Of a DNA stretch of 64,000 nucleotides, positions 37,699 through 47,249 are shown in pieces. The position numbers were made by a program, and so were the translations under genes. The notes under the pieces are model-generated. The model saw only the letters and a program-made list of their open reading frames with translations. It was not told the DNA's origin and made no database searches. Numbering within the stretch: the first letter of the stretch is position 1; each line of letters begins with the position of its first letter. This DNA comes from CAZGAQ01 sp964523405 (lineage in GTDB: Bacteria > Planctomycetota > Phycisphaerae > UBA1845 > Fen-1342). The stretch covers positions 62,001 through 126,000 of the forward strand of contig CAZGAQ010000007.1 in the NCBI GenBank assembly GCA_964523405.1, written 5' to 3'.

Positions 37699-38514
37699 CT
37701 ACTTCGCGCGCGGCCAGCGCACGCGGAAGGTGCAGCCACGGCCTTCATTCGCCAGGATCTGGATGGTCGCGCCGTGCTGCCGCGTGATCATCCGGCAAAC
37801 ACTCAGCCCCAAACCCACCTGCTGCCAGTCATTCGGCTGCGCGAGCGGGTCGGCCGCCAGGAATGGATTGAAGATGCTCTCGATGTCCGCCGGGGCAATG
37901 CCGCGCCCGGAATCGCGTACGTCAATCTGCACCATCGCGCCGTCGGCCACAGCCGAGATCGCCAGCACGCCACTGTACCCTTTCATGGCCAGACGCGCGT
38001 TCAGGATCAGGTTCAGCAGGACCTGACACAACAGGTCCTCACTCGCCACCACGCGCAGCTCCTCGGGCACCGCGATGCGCAGTTCGATGCCGTCCTTTTC
38101 AAACGGACGTGCGGCTGTCTCGATCGCCTCCCGCAGCGCCGCAGCCACCGACGCCTCTCCCGTGGGCTCGAACTCGCGCCGCGCGAAATCCAGCAGGTGG
38201 CGGCTCAGCGCAATCGCCCGCTGCGCCTGCGTCAGCGCGCGCTCCAGCGTCTTGCGTGTGAATGCGGCGTCGGTCGCCGTCGTCAAGCTCGCCTCGACAC
38301 GCACGATGAGCGGCGTCATCAGATTGTTGAATTCGTGGGCGGCCATGGCGGCCAGGCTGCCGAGCATCGCCAGCCGCTGGCAGGCAATGAGTTCATCACG
38401 CAGCGCTTCCAGCGTGCCGGGCGGGGGCGTTTCGGCGACGGCCGAACCGGGCGCCCCGCCGGGGGGCCGTCGGTCGGACGGGGGAAGGTGGGCGTTGCTC
38501 ACTTCACACCTCAC
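37699..38514 (-). CDS. Soluble sensor histidine kinase, orphan
   Basis: A 271-residue cytoplasmic histidine kinase that would autophosphorylate and pass phosphate to a response regulator. It has no membrane helix and no PAS or GAF domain; residues 1-35 are a Pro-rich tail. The dimerisation segment has His60 in MAAHEFNNLMTPL, the HEFNN type seen in many HisKA kinases. The ATP site is intact: the N box near NLILNARLAM, DVRDSGRGIAP (G1), and GLGLSVCRMI (G2). The frame begins at GTG 38514; a second GTG at 38502 could also be used. No receiver-domain gene is in the window. It lies 83 bases downstream of gpsA on the same strand and may be its last co-transcribed gene. Confidence 0.85.
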   Translation of the reverse strand: MRCEVSNAHLPPSDRRPPGGAPGSAVAETPPPGTLEALRDELIACQRLAMLGSLAAMAAHEFNNLMTPLIVRVEASLTTATDAAFTRKTLERALTQAQRAIALSRHLLDFARREFEPTGEASVAAALREAIETAARPFEKDGIELRIAVPEELRVVASEDLLCQVLLNLILNARLAMKGYSGVLAISAVADGAMVQIDVRDSGRGIAPADIESIFNPFLAADPLAQPNDWQQVGLGLSVCRMITRQHGATIQILANEGRGCTFRVRWPRAK

Positions 38515-38597
38515 GGCGCACTCTCAGTCCATCCCTCGACCGATAACAAACCCTGCGCGGATCATAGAACCCGGGCGCAACGCCTGTCAATTCCGAT

Positions 38598-39599
38598 TCA
38601 CAGCGGTGTCTCGGCCTTCAGCGGCCGGGTCATCAGTTCTGTGATCGCCAGCAGCGGCGGTTTGCCCTCGAACACCACCTCGTGCACCGCCTGCGTGATC
38701 GGCATCTCCACCCGCTGCCGGCGCGCCAGTTCCAGCACCGCCCGCGTCGTCGGAATGCCTTCGATCACCGCCGGCGTCTCGGCAATGACCCGCTCCGCCG
38801 TCGCTCCGGCCCCGATCCGCTCGCCGGCCGACCGGTTCCGCCCGTGCGGCGACACGCTCGTCGTGAACAGATCGCCGACGCCCGCCAGTCCCTGAAACGT
38901 CTCCGGCCGTGCCCCCAGGGCTACGCCCAGGCGGCTGATCTCGACCAGGCCCCGCGTCAGCAGCGCCGCCTTCGCGTTGTCCCCCGCCTTCAAACCGTCG
39001 AGGATGCCCGCGGCCAGGGCAATGATGTTCTTCAGCGCTCCCGCCAGCTCGACGCCCAGTACGTCGGCGCTGGTGTACACGCGAAACCACGACGTCCCCA
39101 GCGCCTGCTGGAATAGCTCGGCCACGCCCGGCGTGCTGCTCGCGACCACCACGGTCGCCGGAAGACAGCGGACCAGCTCCGAGGCAATGTTCGGGCCCGA
39201 GAGCACCGCCAGCGGATTGTGCGGGGCGTATTCCGCGATGATCTGGCTCGGCCGGCAGAGCGTCGCGATCTCGATCCCCTTGGTGACGCTGCCGATCGGC
39301 ACACCACGTGGGACGGCCGGACCGCGTCGCTCCCATTCCCCGCGGACAAACTGCGCCGGGATGGCCGAGACGATGAGTTGCGTATTCTGCAGGGCGGCAC
39401 TGACGCTGTTGGTCGGAGTGATCCGTTCGGACAGTCGCACGCCCGGGAGGTAGCGCGTGTTCTCCCGTTGTCGGAAGATCTCGTCGACGGGTTCACAGTC
39501 GCGGGCGACGAGGGCAACCTTCGCGCCATTGCTCGCCAGTATCTGCGCGGTGACGGTGCCCATCGCGCCGATGCCGATGACGGTGGCTTTTTCGACCAT
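38598..39599 (-). CDS. gpsA: NAD(P)H-dependent glycerol-3-phosphate dehydrogenase
   Basis: Makes sn-glycerol-3-phosphate from dihydroxyacetone phosphate for phospholipid synthesis; 333 residues, cytoplasmic, the usual length. The Rossmann loop GIGAMG is at 9-14. SVTKGIE, SGPNIASEL and LKNIIALAAGILDGL (with the catalytic lysine) follow in family order, and GRNRSAGERIGAG marks the C-terminal domain. The ATG at 39599 has CAGGAGA upstream. An in-frame ATG at 39620 exists without such a site. It lies 64 bases downstream of addA and is probably in the addB-addA unit. It is an essential housekeeping gene with no oddities. Confidence 0.95.
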   Translation of the reverse strand: MVEKATVIGIGAMGTVTAQILASNGAKVALVARDCEPVDEIFRQRENTRYLPGVRLSERITPTNSVSAALQNTQLIVSAIPAQFVRGEWERRGPAVPRGVPIGSVTKGIEIATLCRPSQIIAEYAPHNPLAVLSGPNIASELVRCLPATVVVASSTPGVAELFQQALGTSWFRVYTSADVLGVELAGALKNIIALAAGILDGLKAGDNAKAALLTRGLVEISRLGVALGARPETFQGLAGVGDLFTTSVSPHGRNRSAGERIGAGATAERVIAETPAVIEGIPTTRAVLELARRQRVEMPITQAVHEVVFEGKPPLLAITELMTRPLKAETPL

Positions 39600-39663
39600 G
39601 ACGCTCTCCTGGGCCGCCATGGTACCCGCTTTGCACGTAGGCAACATACCCCCGCGCGCGGCC

Positions 39664-42600
39664 CTAGCGCTCCACCAACTCCAGCCACGCACCCACCGGT
39701 ACGCGCTCCAGCGGCACCGCCACCACCTGCCGCCACCGCAGGAATACGAGCGCCACGCGGACCACCGGCCGCCGAAACACTGCCGCGGCCGCCTCCGCGT
39801 AGAGCTGCAATTGCACGCTGTAACCGCGGATGCGGGCGGCCAAGTCTGCCGCGTCGCGCGGAATGTCGGTCTTGTAGTCGAGGATAACAAGCCCGGCGGG
39901 TGTCGCGACCAGGCAATCGATGACACCGCGCAGAATCGCGTGCGCCCCCGTGGCCCCCAGCGGCAACGCGTACACAAACGGCACTTCCCGCCGCACCGCC
40001 GCGCCACCTTCCGCCAGCAGCCGCCCCTCCGCCGTGCTGGCCAGCCAGACCACGTCCTCCACCACGACCAGCGCCGCCTCCTCCGGCGTCAGCAGGCGTG
40101 CCGCCGCCAGATCCTCGCACTGCCGCCGCACGGCGGCCGCATCGGCGATGCGGTCCAGGTCGGCAAACTGCAGGAACCGGTGACAAGCCGTGCCCACGGT
40201 CCGCCCGTCCACCGCGCGCGGACCAGTCGCGAACGCCGGCCGTCCCAGCGCGCTCGTCGCGGAGCCGTCCGGATTCTGCGCCGGCCCGAGCACCGCCACC
40301 GTTTCCGCGGTGCGCTCGCGCGCCGCCAGCTCCTTCACCGCGCTGACGGATAGCACAGCCGGCAGACGTCCGAGCTGCTCGTCCGGCGTGGCCGTCAATA
40401 GCGTCCGCCCGCGGGCGATCCACGCTTCATCTTCCGGCGACCATTCCGCCGCTATGCCGCGCGCCGCCCGTGCGGCCGCCGGCGGCGGGGATACGACGAT
40501 GGCATCCGGCGTGTGCCGCTGCAGGGTCAAGGCTGCCGGCACATCCGGTGCGGCCAGATGGAGCCCACCGGCCGCCGCCGCCATGAGCACCCACTCCAGC
40601 CGCGACGAGGCACTCATCCGGGAGATCAACGGCAGGGCCGCCCCGCGCCGCGCGGCGCGCGACTGAACCTTGTCCCATTGCTCCGCGGAGGACCAGCCAA
40701 CGATCACCAGGCGCTCGCGGGCCCGTGTCGTGGCCACGTAGAGCAGCCGCAATTCCTCCTCCAACTCGCGCCGGCGCACGCGTTCGCGAATCACGAAGTG
40801 CCGGGCGCTTGCGACCTGCGTCCGCAACGGATAGTCGCTGTAGCGCAGTCCCAGCCCGGCGCCGTCATCGCATTGCAGCGCGTCCGCCTGGCTGCGCTGG
40901 TTGAACTTGCTCCCCGTGCCCAGCAGAAAGACCACGGGAAACTCCAGCCCCTTCGCCCCGTGGATCGTCATGATCCGCACGGCGTCCTCTTCCCCGCTCG
41001 CCAGCGCCCCGGGGTCCACTTCCTCGGCCGCCAGCGACTCGAGATACGCCACAAACTCCGCGCTGCCCTGCCCGCCGCGGTTGAACGCCGCCGCCAGGCT
41101 CTGCAGCGAACGCAACAGCGCCACCCGCTGCGCGCCCCCCGGCAGCGCCAGGGCGAACTCGGTCAGCGCCCCCTCCTGCACGATGCCTTGCACCAGCGCC
41201 GGCAGCTCATTCTCGCGCGCCGCCAGGGACCAGGCCTCGAGCTGCGCCAGCGCCGCTGCGACGCGCCGTCCCGTCTCATCCGCCCGCTGCGCCGCCCCGG
41301 CAACCGCCGCGTAGAACTCCGCCTGCGCTGGAGCCCGCTGGCGGATTTCCAGCAGCTCCCGGTCCGCCAGCCCTACGAGCGGCCCACGCAGGTACGCCGC
41401 CAAGGGCACATCCTGCTGCCGGTTGACCAGCAGCTTCAGCACGTTGACTACATCGCGCACCTCCAGCGTATCCAGCAGGCTCTCGCGCCCCCCGGCCACG
41501 CACCGGAGCCCGTTGGCCCGCAGCACCCGCGCCACCAGCGCCGCGTTCTGCGCCGCCGAGCGCAGCAGCACGACGACGTCCCCCAGCCGCAGTGGCCGCA
41601 GCCGCGGGGCACCGTCCGCCCCGCGCTCGAGCACGTGGACCCCGTCCGCCAGCAACTGCCGTATCTGCTCCGCCGCCAACTGCGCTTCGCGCTCCATGCG
41701 CTCCGCCTCGGCCTGCGCCTCGGCTTCGGCTGCTGCGGCCGCGCCTTCCTCCGCCGGGCCACCGGACGGCGCCGCGCCGCCGCGCTGCGCGGCCACGATC
41801 ACGTGCACCGCCACGCGCGGCGCTCCGTCCAGCGTCGGGTTCGGCAACTCCGCCCGTCCAGCCTGCAGCGCCTCATCCGGACCGAAGCCGGTGCCGCCCA
41901 GCGCCCGGTCGAACAGCAGCGCGAATAACCGATTCAGCGGCCCGAGTACGCCGGCGTGGCTGCGGAAGTTGTCGGACAGGTACTGCACGCGTCCCGCCGC
42001 GCGCCCGCTCGCAAAAGCGTCGATCAGCTCCGCGAACAGCCGCGGCTCCGCTTCCCGGAAGCCGTAGATGCTCTGCTTCACGTCGCCGACCATGAAGCGG
42101 TTGCCGTCTGCGGGCGCCGCGCGTGTCACCAGCCGTAGCAGTTCCACCTGGATCGGACTCGTATCCTGGTACTCGTCGACGAGAACATGCTCATAGCGCC
42201 GCTGCAGGCGGCGTGCAACGGCTGTCGCCGCCCGTCCGCGCAGTCCGTCGGGCGTACCGAGCAGGTCCAGGGCCATCCGCTGTATGTCCCCGAACTCGTA
42301 CTCCGCCTGGGCGCGCTTCGCGCCCGCGAGCATTTCGTGGTAGCGCTGCTCCAGATCGAGGAGCGTCAGCGTCAGCGGGCCCACGATGCCCCCGTGTCGC
42401 AGCAAGGTCTGCACCGCGTCCACCGACCAGCGTTCCTGCAGACGCTTCTTCAGCCAGCGCGCGCGCACCTCGGTGACCTCGACGCGCTCCTCGGGCGGCG
42501 GTTGCCCCCGTGCCGTGCGTCCCCTGGCGATCTCGAAAGCCGCGATTTCGCGCACCACGCCAGACAGGCCCGCCGCATCGCCCAAGCGGTCGCGCCAGGC

Positions 42601-43347
42601 GGCGAGCCGCGCACGGTAATCGCTCAGCAACTCCAGCCCGTCCGCTGCGGCACCGTCCCACAGCAGCCCCAACTGCGCGTGTTGAAACGCGCACTCCTCC
42701 GCCAGCGCGGCCGCCAGCACGGCCGGCGTGTCGTCCGCCGCTGCTTGCACCCGCTGGCGCGCCAGCCACTCCTCCGGGTTCACCAGGTGCTCGCGGAACG
42801 CGCTCAATCGGTCGACGAGGTCCAGCAGGAACGCGTCGCTCGGCCGTGGGGCCCGCGCGATCCACTCCCGTGCGCGCTGCGCCGCAACCTCGTCGCTGCG
42901 GTGCAGCCAGTCGCGCAAGGCCTCCCGCTGCGTGCGGCGCAGCAGGGCGGCGTCCTCCGCGCCGAGCACACGAAAACCCATGTCCACCCCAACTTCGGCG
43001 AAGTGCTCCCGCACCAGGCGCCCACACCATGAGTCGATGGTCCCGATGTCGGCCGTGTTGACCAGCAGCTCCTGCCGCCGCAGGTGTTGCCGCCGCGCCG
43101 CAGCCCGCGTCTGCGCTGCTTCTTCCGCCAGCATCCGCGCAATGCGCACGCGCAGCTCCGCGGCGGCCGCCCGGGTAAATGTCACCACCAGCAGCCGCTC
43201 GATGTCGCCGGGGTGCGCCGTGTCCGCCAGCAGCGCCAGACAGCGCCGCGCCAGGACCTCCGTCTTGCCGGAACCGGCCGAAGCCGCCACCAACAGGTTC
43301 GACCCGCGCTGCTCGATCGCGGCGCGCTGGCTTGGTGTCAGGTTCAT
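39664..43347 (-). CDS. addA: AddA: helicase-nuclease subunit A
   Basis: UvrD-type ATP-dependent helicase and nuclease of the AddAB complex, which resects DNA double-strand breaks for RecA-driven repair. The 1227 residues begin with the Q motif (LTPSQRAAIEQ) and Walker A AASAGSGKT at 22-29. The Walker B/DExx motif appears as VDEYQDTSPIQVELL, and later SF1 motifs such as VMTIHGAKGLEFPVVF-like (here IMTIHGAKGLEF) are present. The C-terminal RecB-like nuclease is intact: Asp1144 in GVIDCL, and Asp1157 with Lys1159 in LDYKTD. It overlaps addB by four bases, so the subunits are translationally coupled. Length and motifs match AddA rather than RecB. Confidence 0.95.
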   Translation of the reverse strand: MNLTPSQRAAIEQRGSNLLVAASAGSGKTEVLARRCLALLADTAHPGDIERLLVVTFTRAAAAELRVRIARMLAEEAAQTRAAARRQHLRRQELLVNTADIGTIDSWCGRLVREHFAEVGVDMGFRVLGAEDAALLRRTQREALRDWLHRSDEVAAQRAREWIARAPRPSDAFLLDLVDRLSAFREHLVNPEEWLARQRVQAAADDTPAVLAAALAEECAFQHAQLGLLWDGAAADGLELLSDYRARLAAWRDRLGDAAGLSGVVREIAAFEIARGRTARGQPPPEERVEVTEVRARWLKKRLQERWSVDAVQTLLRHGGIVGPLTLTLLDLEQRYHEMLAGAKRAQAEYEFGDIQRMALDLLGTPDGLRGRAATAVARRLQRRYEHVLVDEYQDTSPIQVELLRLVTRAAPADGNRFMVGDVKQSIYGFREAEPRLFAELIDAFASGRAAGRVQYLSDNFRSHAGVLGPLNRLFALLFDRALGGTGFGPDEALQAGRAELPNPTLDGAPRVAVHVIVAAQRGGAAPSGGPAEEGAAAAAEAEAQAEAERMEREAQLAAEQIRQLLADGVHVLERGADGAPRLRPLRLGDVVVLLRSAAQNAALVARVLRANGLRCVAGGRESLLDTLEVRDVVNVLKLLVNRQQDVPLAAYLRGPLVGLADRELLEIRQRAPAQAEFYAAVAGAAQRADETGRRVAAALAQLEAWSLAARENELPALVQGIVQEGALTEFALALPGGAQRVALLRSLQSLAAAFNRGGQGSAEFVAYLESLAAEEVDPGALASGEEDAVRIMTIHGAKGLEFPVVFLLGTGSKFNQRSQADALQCDDGAGLGLRYSDYPLRTQVASARHFVIRERVRRRELEEELRLLYVATTRARERLVIVGWSSAEQWDKVQSRAARRGAALPLISRMSASSRLEWVLMAAAAGGLHLAAPDVPAALTLQRHTPDAIVVSPPPAAARAARGIAAEWSPEDEAWIARGRTLLTATPDEQLGRLPAVLSVSAVKELAARERTAETVAVLGPAQNPDGSATSALGRPAFATGPRAVDGRTVGTACHRFLQFADLDRIADAAAVRRQCEDLAAARLLTPEEAALVVVEDVVWLASTAEGRLLAEGGAAVRREVPFVYALPLGATGAHAILRGVIDCLVATPAGLVILDYKTDIPRDAADLAARIRGYSVQLQLYAEAAAAVFRRPVVRVALVFLRWRQVVAVPLERVPVGAWLELVER

Positions 43348-46300
43348 GTGCCCGCCCCCCTGGCCGCACCTCCGCGCACTTGCGGTAACGCCTGCTCCAC
43401 CGCCCGCGCCTGATTCAGCGCCCGGTCAAACCGGCAGACGGCCGCGAATTCGCACGTACCACACGCCAGTTTGCGATTCTCCACGAGCGGCGCGACGTCG
43501 ATCGCCCCCTGCACCACACCCGCCGCCGCGACGGCGACCGTCTCGTGCGCCAACCGCAGACGCTGCACGATCCCGTCCGGCGCCACCACGTCGCTGCGCC
43601 CCTCGTACTCCCCGTCCTTCTTGCGCCGCAGATAAGCCACGGTGGACGCCTCACCGGGTGCGAGGGTATCCAGCTTGTCCGCCGCCGGGATCGTGACCAG
43701 GGCGCGCGGCCGGTACAGCAACATGGTCTGCTCCGCCGCCGCCGCTGCTTGCCCCCGCTCCGTCTCCAGCGCTTGCAGCTGCGGGTACAGGGGCGCGACC
43801 AGCACGCCGCCGGGTGTCGCACCGCAGCCCGCACCGGCGGCCTGCGCCGCGGCCAGATACAGGAACACCTGCAGCCGCGCACCCGTCAGCCATGGGGCCT
43901 TCAACGCTTCGAGTTTGCTCTTGAAGTCGTACACCAGCATGACACCGGGCGCATCGCCCGAGCTCACGTCGAGCCGGTCGATCTTGCCGTGGACGTGTAC
44001 GCGTCCCCCGTCAGCGAGTCGCATCTCCAGGGCCCGCATCACACCCGCCCCGCCCGCAGGGTCAAACTCCACTTCGCAGCTCACCGGCTCGAAGCTGCCG
44101 CGCCGCCAGCGCGCCGCGTGCGCTGCAACCACGTCGCCAAGCAGCGTGATCAGCACCGCCGCCAGGTTCCGAAACTCCGGCCGACACGTCGCCAGGTCCG
44201 CCGGCTGACGCGCCCAAAACGCCTGTGCCGCTTCCGCCAGGAGCACCTGCCAGCGCTCGTCGGCAACCTGGCGCACGCCGCCTGGCTCCGCCGCCCCCCG
44301 CCGCGTCACGTCCGCGAGCAACTCGTGCGCCACGTCCCCCAGGTCCCAGTGCAGCGGCTGCGGTCCGCGCGTCGCATCCAGCCGCAGGCCATAGCGTGCG
44401 AAATGCCTGTACGGGCACTGCAGGTACGTCTCAATCTCGGAAGGCGAGGTCCGCCACACCACGTCCGCCCCCGCCCCACCCGGGCGCCGATAGTTCCCCA
44501 GCGCCGCCGGATGGTTGTCATAGCGCGTCCCGCGCAACAAGCGCTCCAGCCGCGGGCCCAGCGCCGTCTCGCCGCGCACGGCGGCACACAGCCTCTCGTA
44601 ACGCGCCAGTGTGGGCGGGAGCTCAGTCTCACGCCGCGCCGCGAGGTACCCGCGCGCCAGTTCCGGCAAGCACGCCGGTGGCGCCCCCTCCGGCTCGCGC
44701 TGCACCGTCAGCCCCGGCAGCGCCCGCCGGACATCCGCCAGCAGCGGCGACGGCAGCAACTCGCCCCCGTCCTCCCCCACCGTAGCGTAGCTGACCACCA
44801 GGCCGCGCGCCGCCCGCGTCAACGCAATATAGGCCAGCAGCCGCTCACCCAGCGCGTCATCGCGGTGCGCCGCCGGTGCCGCCAGCCCCACCCGCCCGAG
44901 GGCATCCCGCTCTTCCGTGCTCAGCAACAAATCGTCCGCCGGCCGCGCCGGAAAGACCCCTTCGTTGAACGCCACCAGCCACGCGTATTGCACGTCCGGA
45001 TGCCGGCTGCGTTCGATCGAGCTGACCAGCACTTGATCCAACGTCGGCGGCGCGAGGCCCAGCGTCAGTTCCGCCAGCGCCCCCCCGATCACCCCGGCCA
45101 CGTCCGCGGCCGCCAGCGGCGTATCCCCCAGTACCGCATGCAGATCCTCGAGGATGCCGCACAACGCGGCCCACGCAAGGCGGTGCATCTCCGCCGCTTC
45201 CCACCGCCGCTGCGCCCGGGCGTCGGCGATCCACCGCTCCAGTTCCGCGCACACGCCCAGCCGCGCGAGCGCTTCGTCCACGGCCAGCGCCCAGGCCGCC
45301 CCCGGCGCCGTCCCACGTGCGCAGAGCTCCAGCAGCGGGGCCAGCCCGGCCATGATCTGCTGCCGCTGGGGCGCCAGTGCCGCGGTTGCACCCCCGTCCG
45401 CCGCGGTTGTCCAAGCCGCCTGGCGCCACAGCTCCGCCCCGCGGATCGCCCCCTTCACGACGCTGTTCTCGAGCTGTTCGGCCTCCGCGCGCGACAGCGG
45501 CAGCAGGCGCGTCCGCAGCAGCCGCACCGTGTCCGCCGTCGGGAAATCCCCCGTCACGACCGCAAACAGCGCCGGGATCAGCCGCCCCAGTGGATGCGCC
45601 CGCAGCGGTCGCCGGCGATCCAGGAAGTACGGCAGCCCGTATTCCGCGAACACCTCTGCCACGAGCGGCGCCAGCGGCTCCAGGTCGCGTGCGATGACCG
45701 CGAAGTCGCGCAAGTGCAGCTTCCCGCGGCCGTCCGCGAGGCGCGTACAAATCCAGCGCGCCGCCGCCCGCAATTCGTCGCGGTGCGTCGCGCACTCCTG
45801 GACCAGCACGTCGCCGCCGTGCCCCGCCGTCGGCCCTCCTTCCGCTGCCCACGTGGCCAGCCCCGCCTCCAGGGCCGCCAGGTCCGCCGCCCGCGCGAAA
45901 CGCGGCAGCGGCACCGCGTGCAACACCACGGCCGGGCGCACGGTCACCTCGTCCTCCGCGAATCGTTGCACCAGTCGTTGATATGTCTGCTCGGTGCGTT
46001 GGAACAGCCCGAGCGCGTCGGGCAATTGCTGCGGATTGCGCACCGCCGCGCTCGCCGGCTCCACGAGCAGCGTGATGAACACCTCCCGCGCCGCGCGCGC
46101 CAGCCCGACCAGCGTCGCCAGTTCCTGCCCGGTGAACCCCGCGAACCCGTCCACCCACAGCGACGCGTCCCGCAGCCAGCCGACGCGCTCCAGCCGCCCA
46201 CGGAGCACCGCCAAACGCGCGGCCACGTCGGTCCGCTGCGGCCCAAGCCACTCCAGGTACGCCGCGTACAGCCGCGCCAGTTCCGCGACTTTCGCCGCGC

Positions 46301-46748
46301 CGCGGCGGTCATCCAGCCGCCCTGCCGCTTCCGCGACCGCCGCCGGCGTCACACCCTCGCGCAGCCACTCCTCAATCAGCCGGTCGAGCTCCGCGAAGAA
46401 CCCGCGCGTGGCGCTCGCCCGCCCGAGCACCGCCAGCGCCATGTCCGGCTGCGCAACGATGCGGCGCAGTGCCAGCGCCCGCGCCTGGGCCCCGAGCATT
46501 TCCGGGGCCGCCCCCGTCTCGTCGAAGACCCGCGTCGCCAGTCGCGTGAAGCTCAGTACCGCGGCCCGCGAATAGCCCCCGCCGGGCGCACGCAAGGCCA
46601 AGGTCCGCTCCATCTGCAGGCTGGCCTGTTCCGGCACCAGCAGAATCAGCCGCCGGTCATCCTCCCGCGCCAGTTCGGCCAGGAGCGCATCCAGACACCA
46701 GCGCGTCTTGCCCGCCCCGGCGCGACCCAGCACGAACGTGACACCCAT
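43344..46748 (-). CDS. addB: AddB: helicase-nuclease subunit B with Fe-S cluster
   Basis: Second subunit of AddAB; recognises Chi-like sites and carries a nuclease. The 1134 residues open with the P-loop GRAGAGKTR at 8-16. The C-terminal nuclease has GKIDRLD and VYDFKSK motifs, so it should be active. Cluster cysteines Cys778, Cys1096, Cys1099 and Cys1105 are all present with the C-x2-C-x5-C spacing known from Bacillus AddB. The start ATG at 46748 lies 16 bases after a small lipoprotein gene. It ends in a four-base overlap with addA. The gene order B-A is the common one. Identity is clear although the middle of the protein is poorly conserved. Confidence 0.92.
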   Translation of the reverse strand: MGVTFVLGRAGAGKTRWCLDALLAELAREDDRRLILLVPEQASLQMERTLALRAPGGGYSRAAVLSFTRLATRVFDETGAAPEMLGAQARALALRRIVAQPDMALAVLGRASATRGFFAELDRLIEEWLREGVTPAAVAEAAGRLDDRRGAAKVAELARLYAAYLEWLGPQRTDVAARLAVLRGRLERVGWLRDASLWVDGFAGFTGQELATLVGLARAAREVFITLLVEPASAAVRNPQQLPDALGLFQRTEQTYQRLVQRFAEDEVTVRPAVVLHAVPLPRFARAADLAALEAGLATWAAEGGPTAGHGGDVLVQECATHRDELRAAARWICTRLADGRGKLHLRDFAVIARDLEPLAPLVAEVFAEYGLPYFLDRRRPLRAHPLGRLIPALFAVVTGDFPTADTVRLLRTRLLPLSRAEAEQLENSVVKGAIRGAELWRQAAWTTAADGGATAALAPQRQQIMAGLAPLLELCARGTAPGAAWALAVDEALARLGVCAELERWIADARAQRRWEAAEMHRLAWAALCGILEDLHAVLGDTPLAAADVAGVIGGALAELTLGLAPPTLDQVLVSSIERSRHPDVQYAWLVAFNEGVFPARPADDLLLSTEERDALGRVGLAAPAAHRDDALGERLLAYIALTRAARGLVVSYATVGEDGGELLPSPLLADVRRALPGLTVQREPEGAPPACLPELARGYLAARRETELPPTLARYERLCAAVRGETALGPRLERLLRGTRYDNHPAALGNYRRPGGAGADVVWRTSPSEIETYLQCPYRHFARYGLRLDATRGPQPLHWDLGDVAHELLADVTRRGAAEPGGVRQVADERWQVLLAEAAQAFWARQPADLATCRPEFRNLAAVLITLLGDVVAAHAARWRRGSFEPVSCEVEFDPAGGAGVMRALEMRLADGGRVHVHGKIDRLDVSSGDAPGVMLVYDFKSKLEALKAPWLTGARLQVFLYLAAAQAAGAGCGATPGGVLVAPLYPQLQALETERGQAAAAAEQTMLLYRPRALVTIPAADKLDTLAPGEASTVAYLRRKKDGEYEGRSDVVAPDGIVQRLRLAHETVAVAAAGVVQGAIDVAPLVENRKLACGTCEFAAVCRFDRALNQARAVEQALPQVRGGAARGAGT

Positions 46749-46764
46749 CGAGACCCCCGGTCAC

Positions 46765-47094
46765 CTAGTCTTTTTCGTACTTCTTCAACTGCTTGCGGCA
46801 CTCGTCCCGTTCGCGCTTGTACTCATCCGCCTTGCTCCGCAGCCGCGCGTTCTGCTGCTCCAGGTATTGGATGTTCTGGTACGCCTTCACTAGCTCAGCC
46901 CGCGCCTCTTCGTGCGTCGACGTCGGCGGCACGCGACTGCTGTCCACCGGCGGCGGCGGCTCCCCGCCGATGTTGATCCGCTCCGGCGCCTTGATCTGCA
47001 CGCACCCCGAAACCAGCATTAGCAACCCGACCGCCAGCAGCGTGAACCCACATACCTCGATGCTGCCCCAGCACCCGCGCGTACGCGTCATCAT
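46765..47094 (-). CDS. Small coiled-coil lipoprotein
   Basis: A 109-residue predicted lipoprotein. The signal peptide ends in the lipobox Leu-Val-Ser-Gly-Cys with Cys31. A short Pro-rich linker leads to a coiled coil at about 60-107 (EEARAELVKAYQNIQYLEQQ, then ARLRSKADEYKRERDECRK). It is similar in plan to small Lpp-like or SlyB-like spacer proteins but is not a member that I can name. The ATG at 47094 has GGAGG upstream. It is first in the leftward unit with addB and addA, 16 bases upstream of addB. The link to DNA repair may be only co-transcription. Confidence 0.72.
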   Translation of the reverse strand: MMTRTRGCWGSIEVCGFTLLAVGLLMLVSGCVQIKAPERINIGGEPPPPVDSSRVPPTSTHEEARAELVKAYQNIQYLEQQNARLRSKADEYKRERDECRKQLKKYEKD

Positions 47095-47249
47095 GTGCGC
47101 CTCCTCTCGTGTGCCACAGGAACCCATATAATGGCCCCGCGCCCCGCGGCGGTCAAAGGTCACAGGCGCCTGGGCCGACCGGCCACCCTGACGTACGGCC
47201 GCACCGCCGCGGTACTGGTTCAGACCGCCCAGTCCCCACGAGGTTTGTT

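Noticed and set aside
43545..46976. A 1143-codon open frame antisense to addB
   Set aside because: Its product is very rich in Arg, Pro, Gln and His with no recognisable motif, as expected from the reverse of GC-rich coding DNA. AddB on the other strand has all its motifs.
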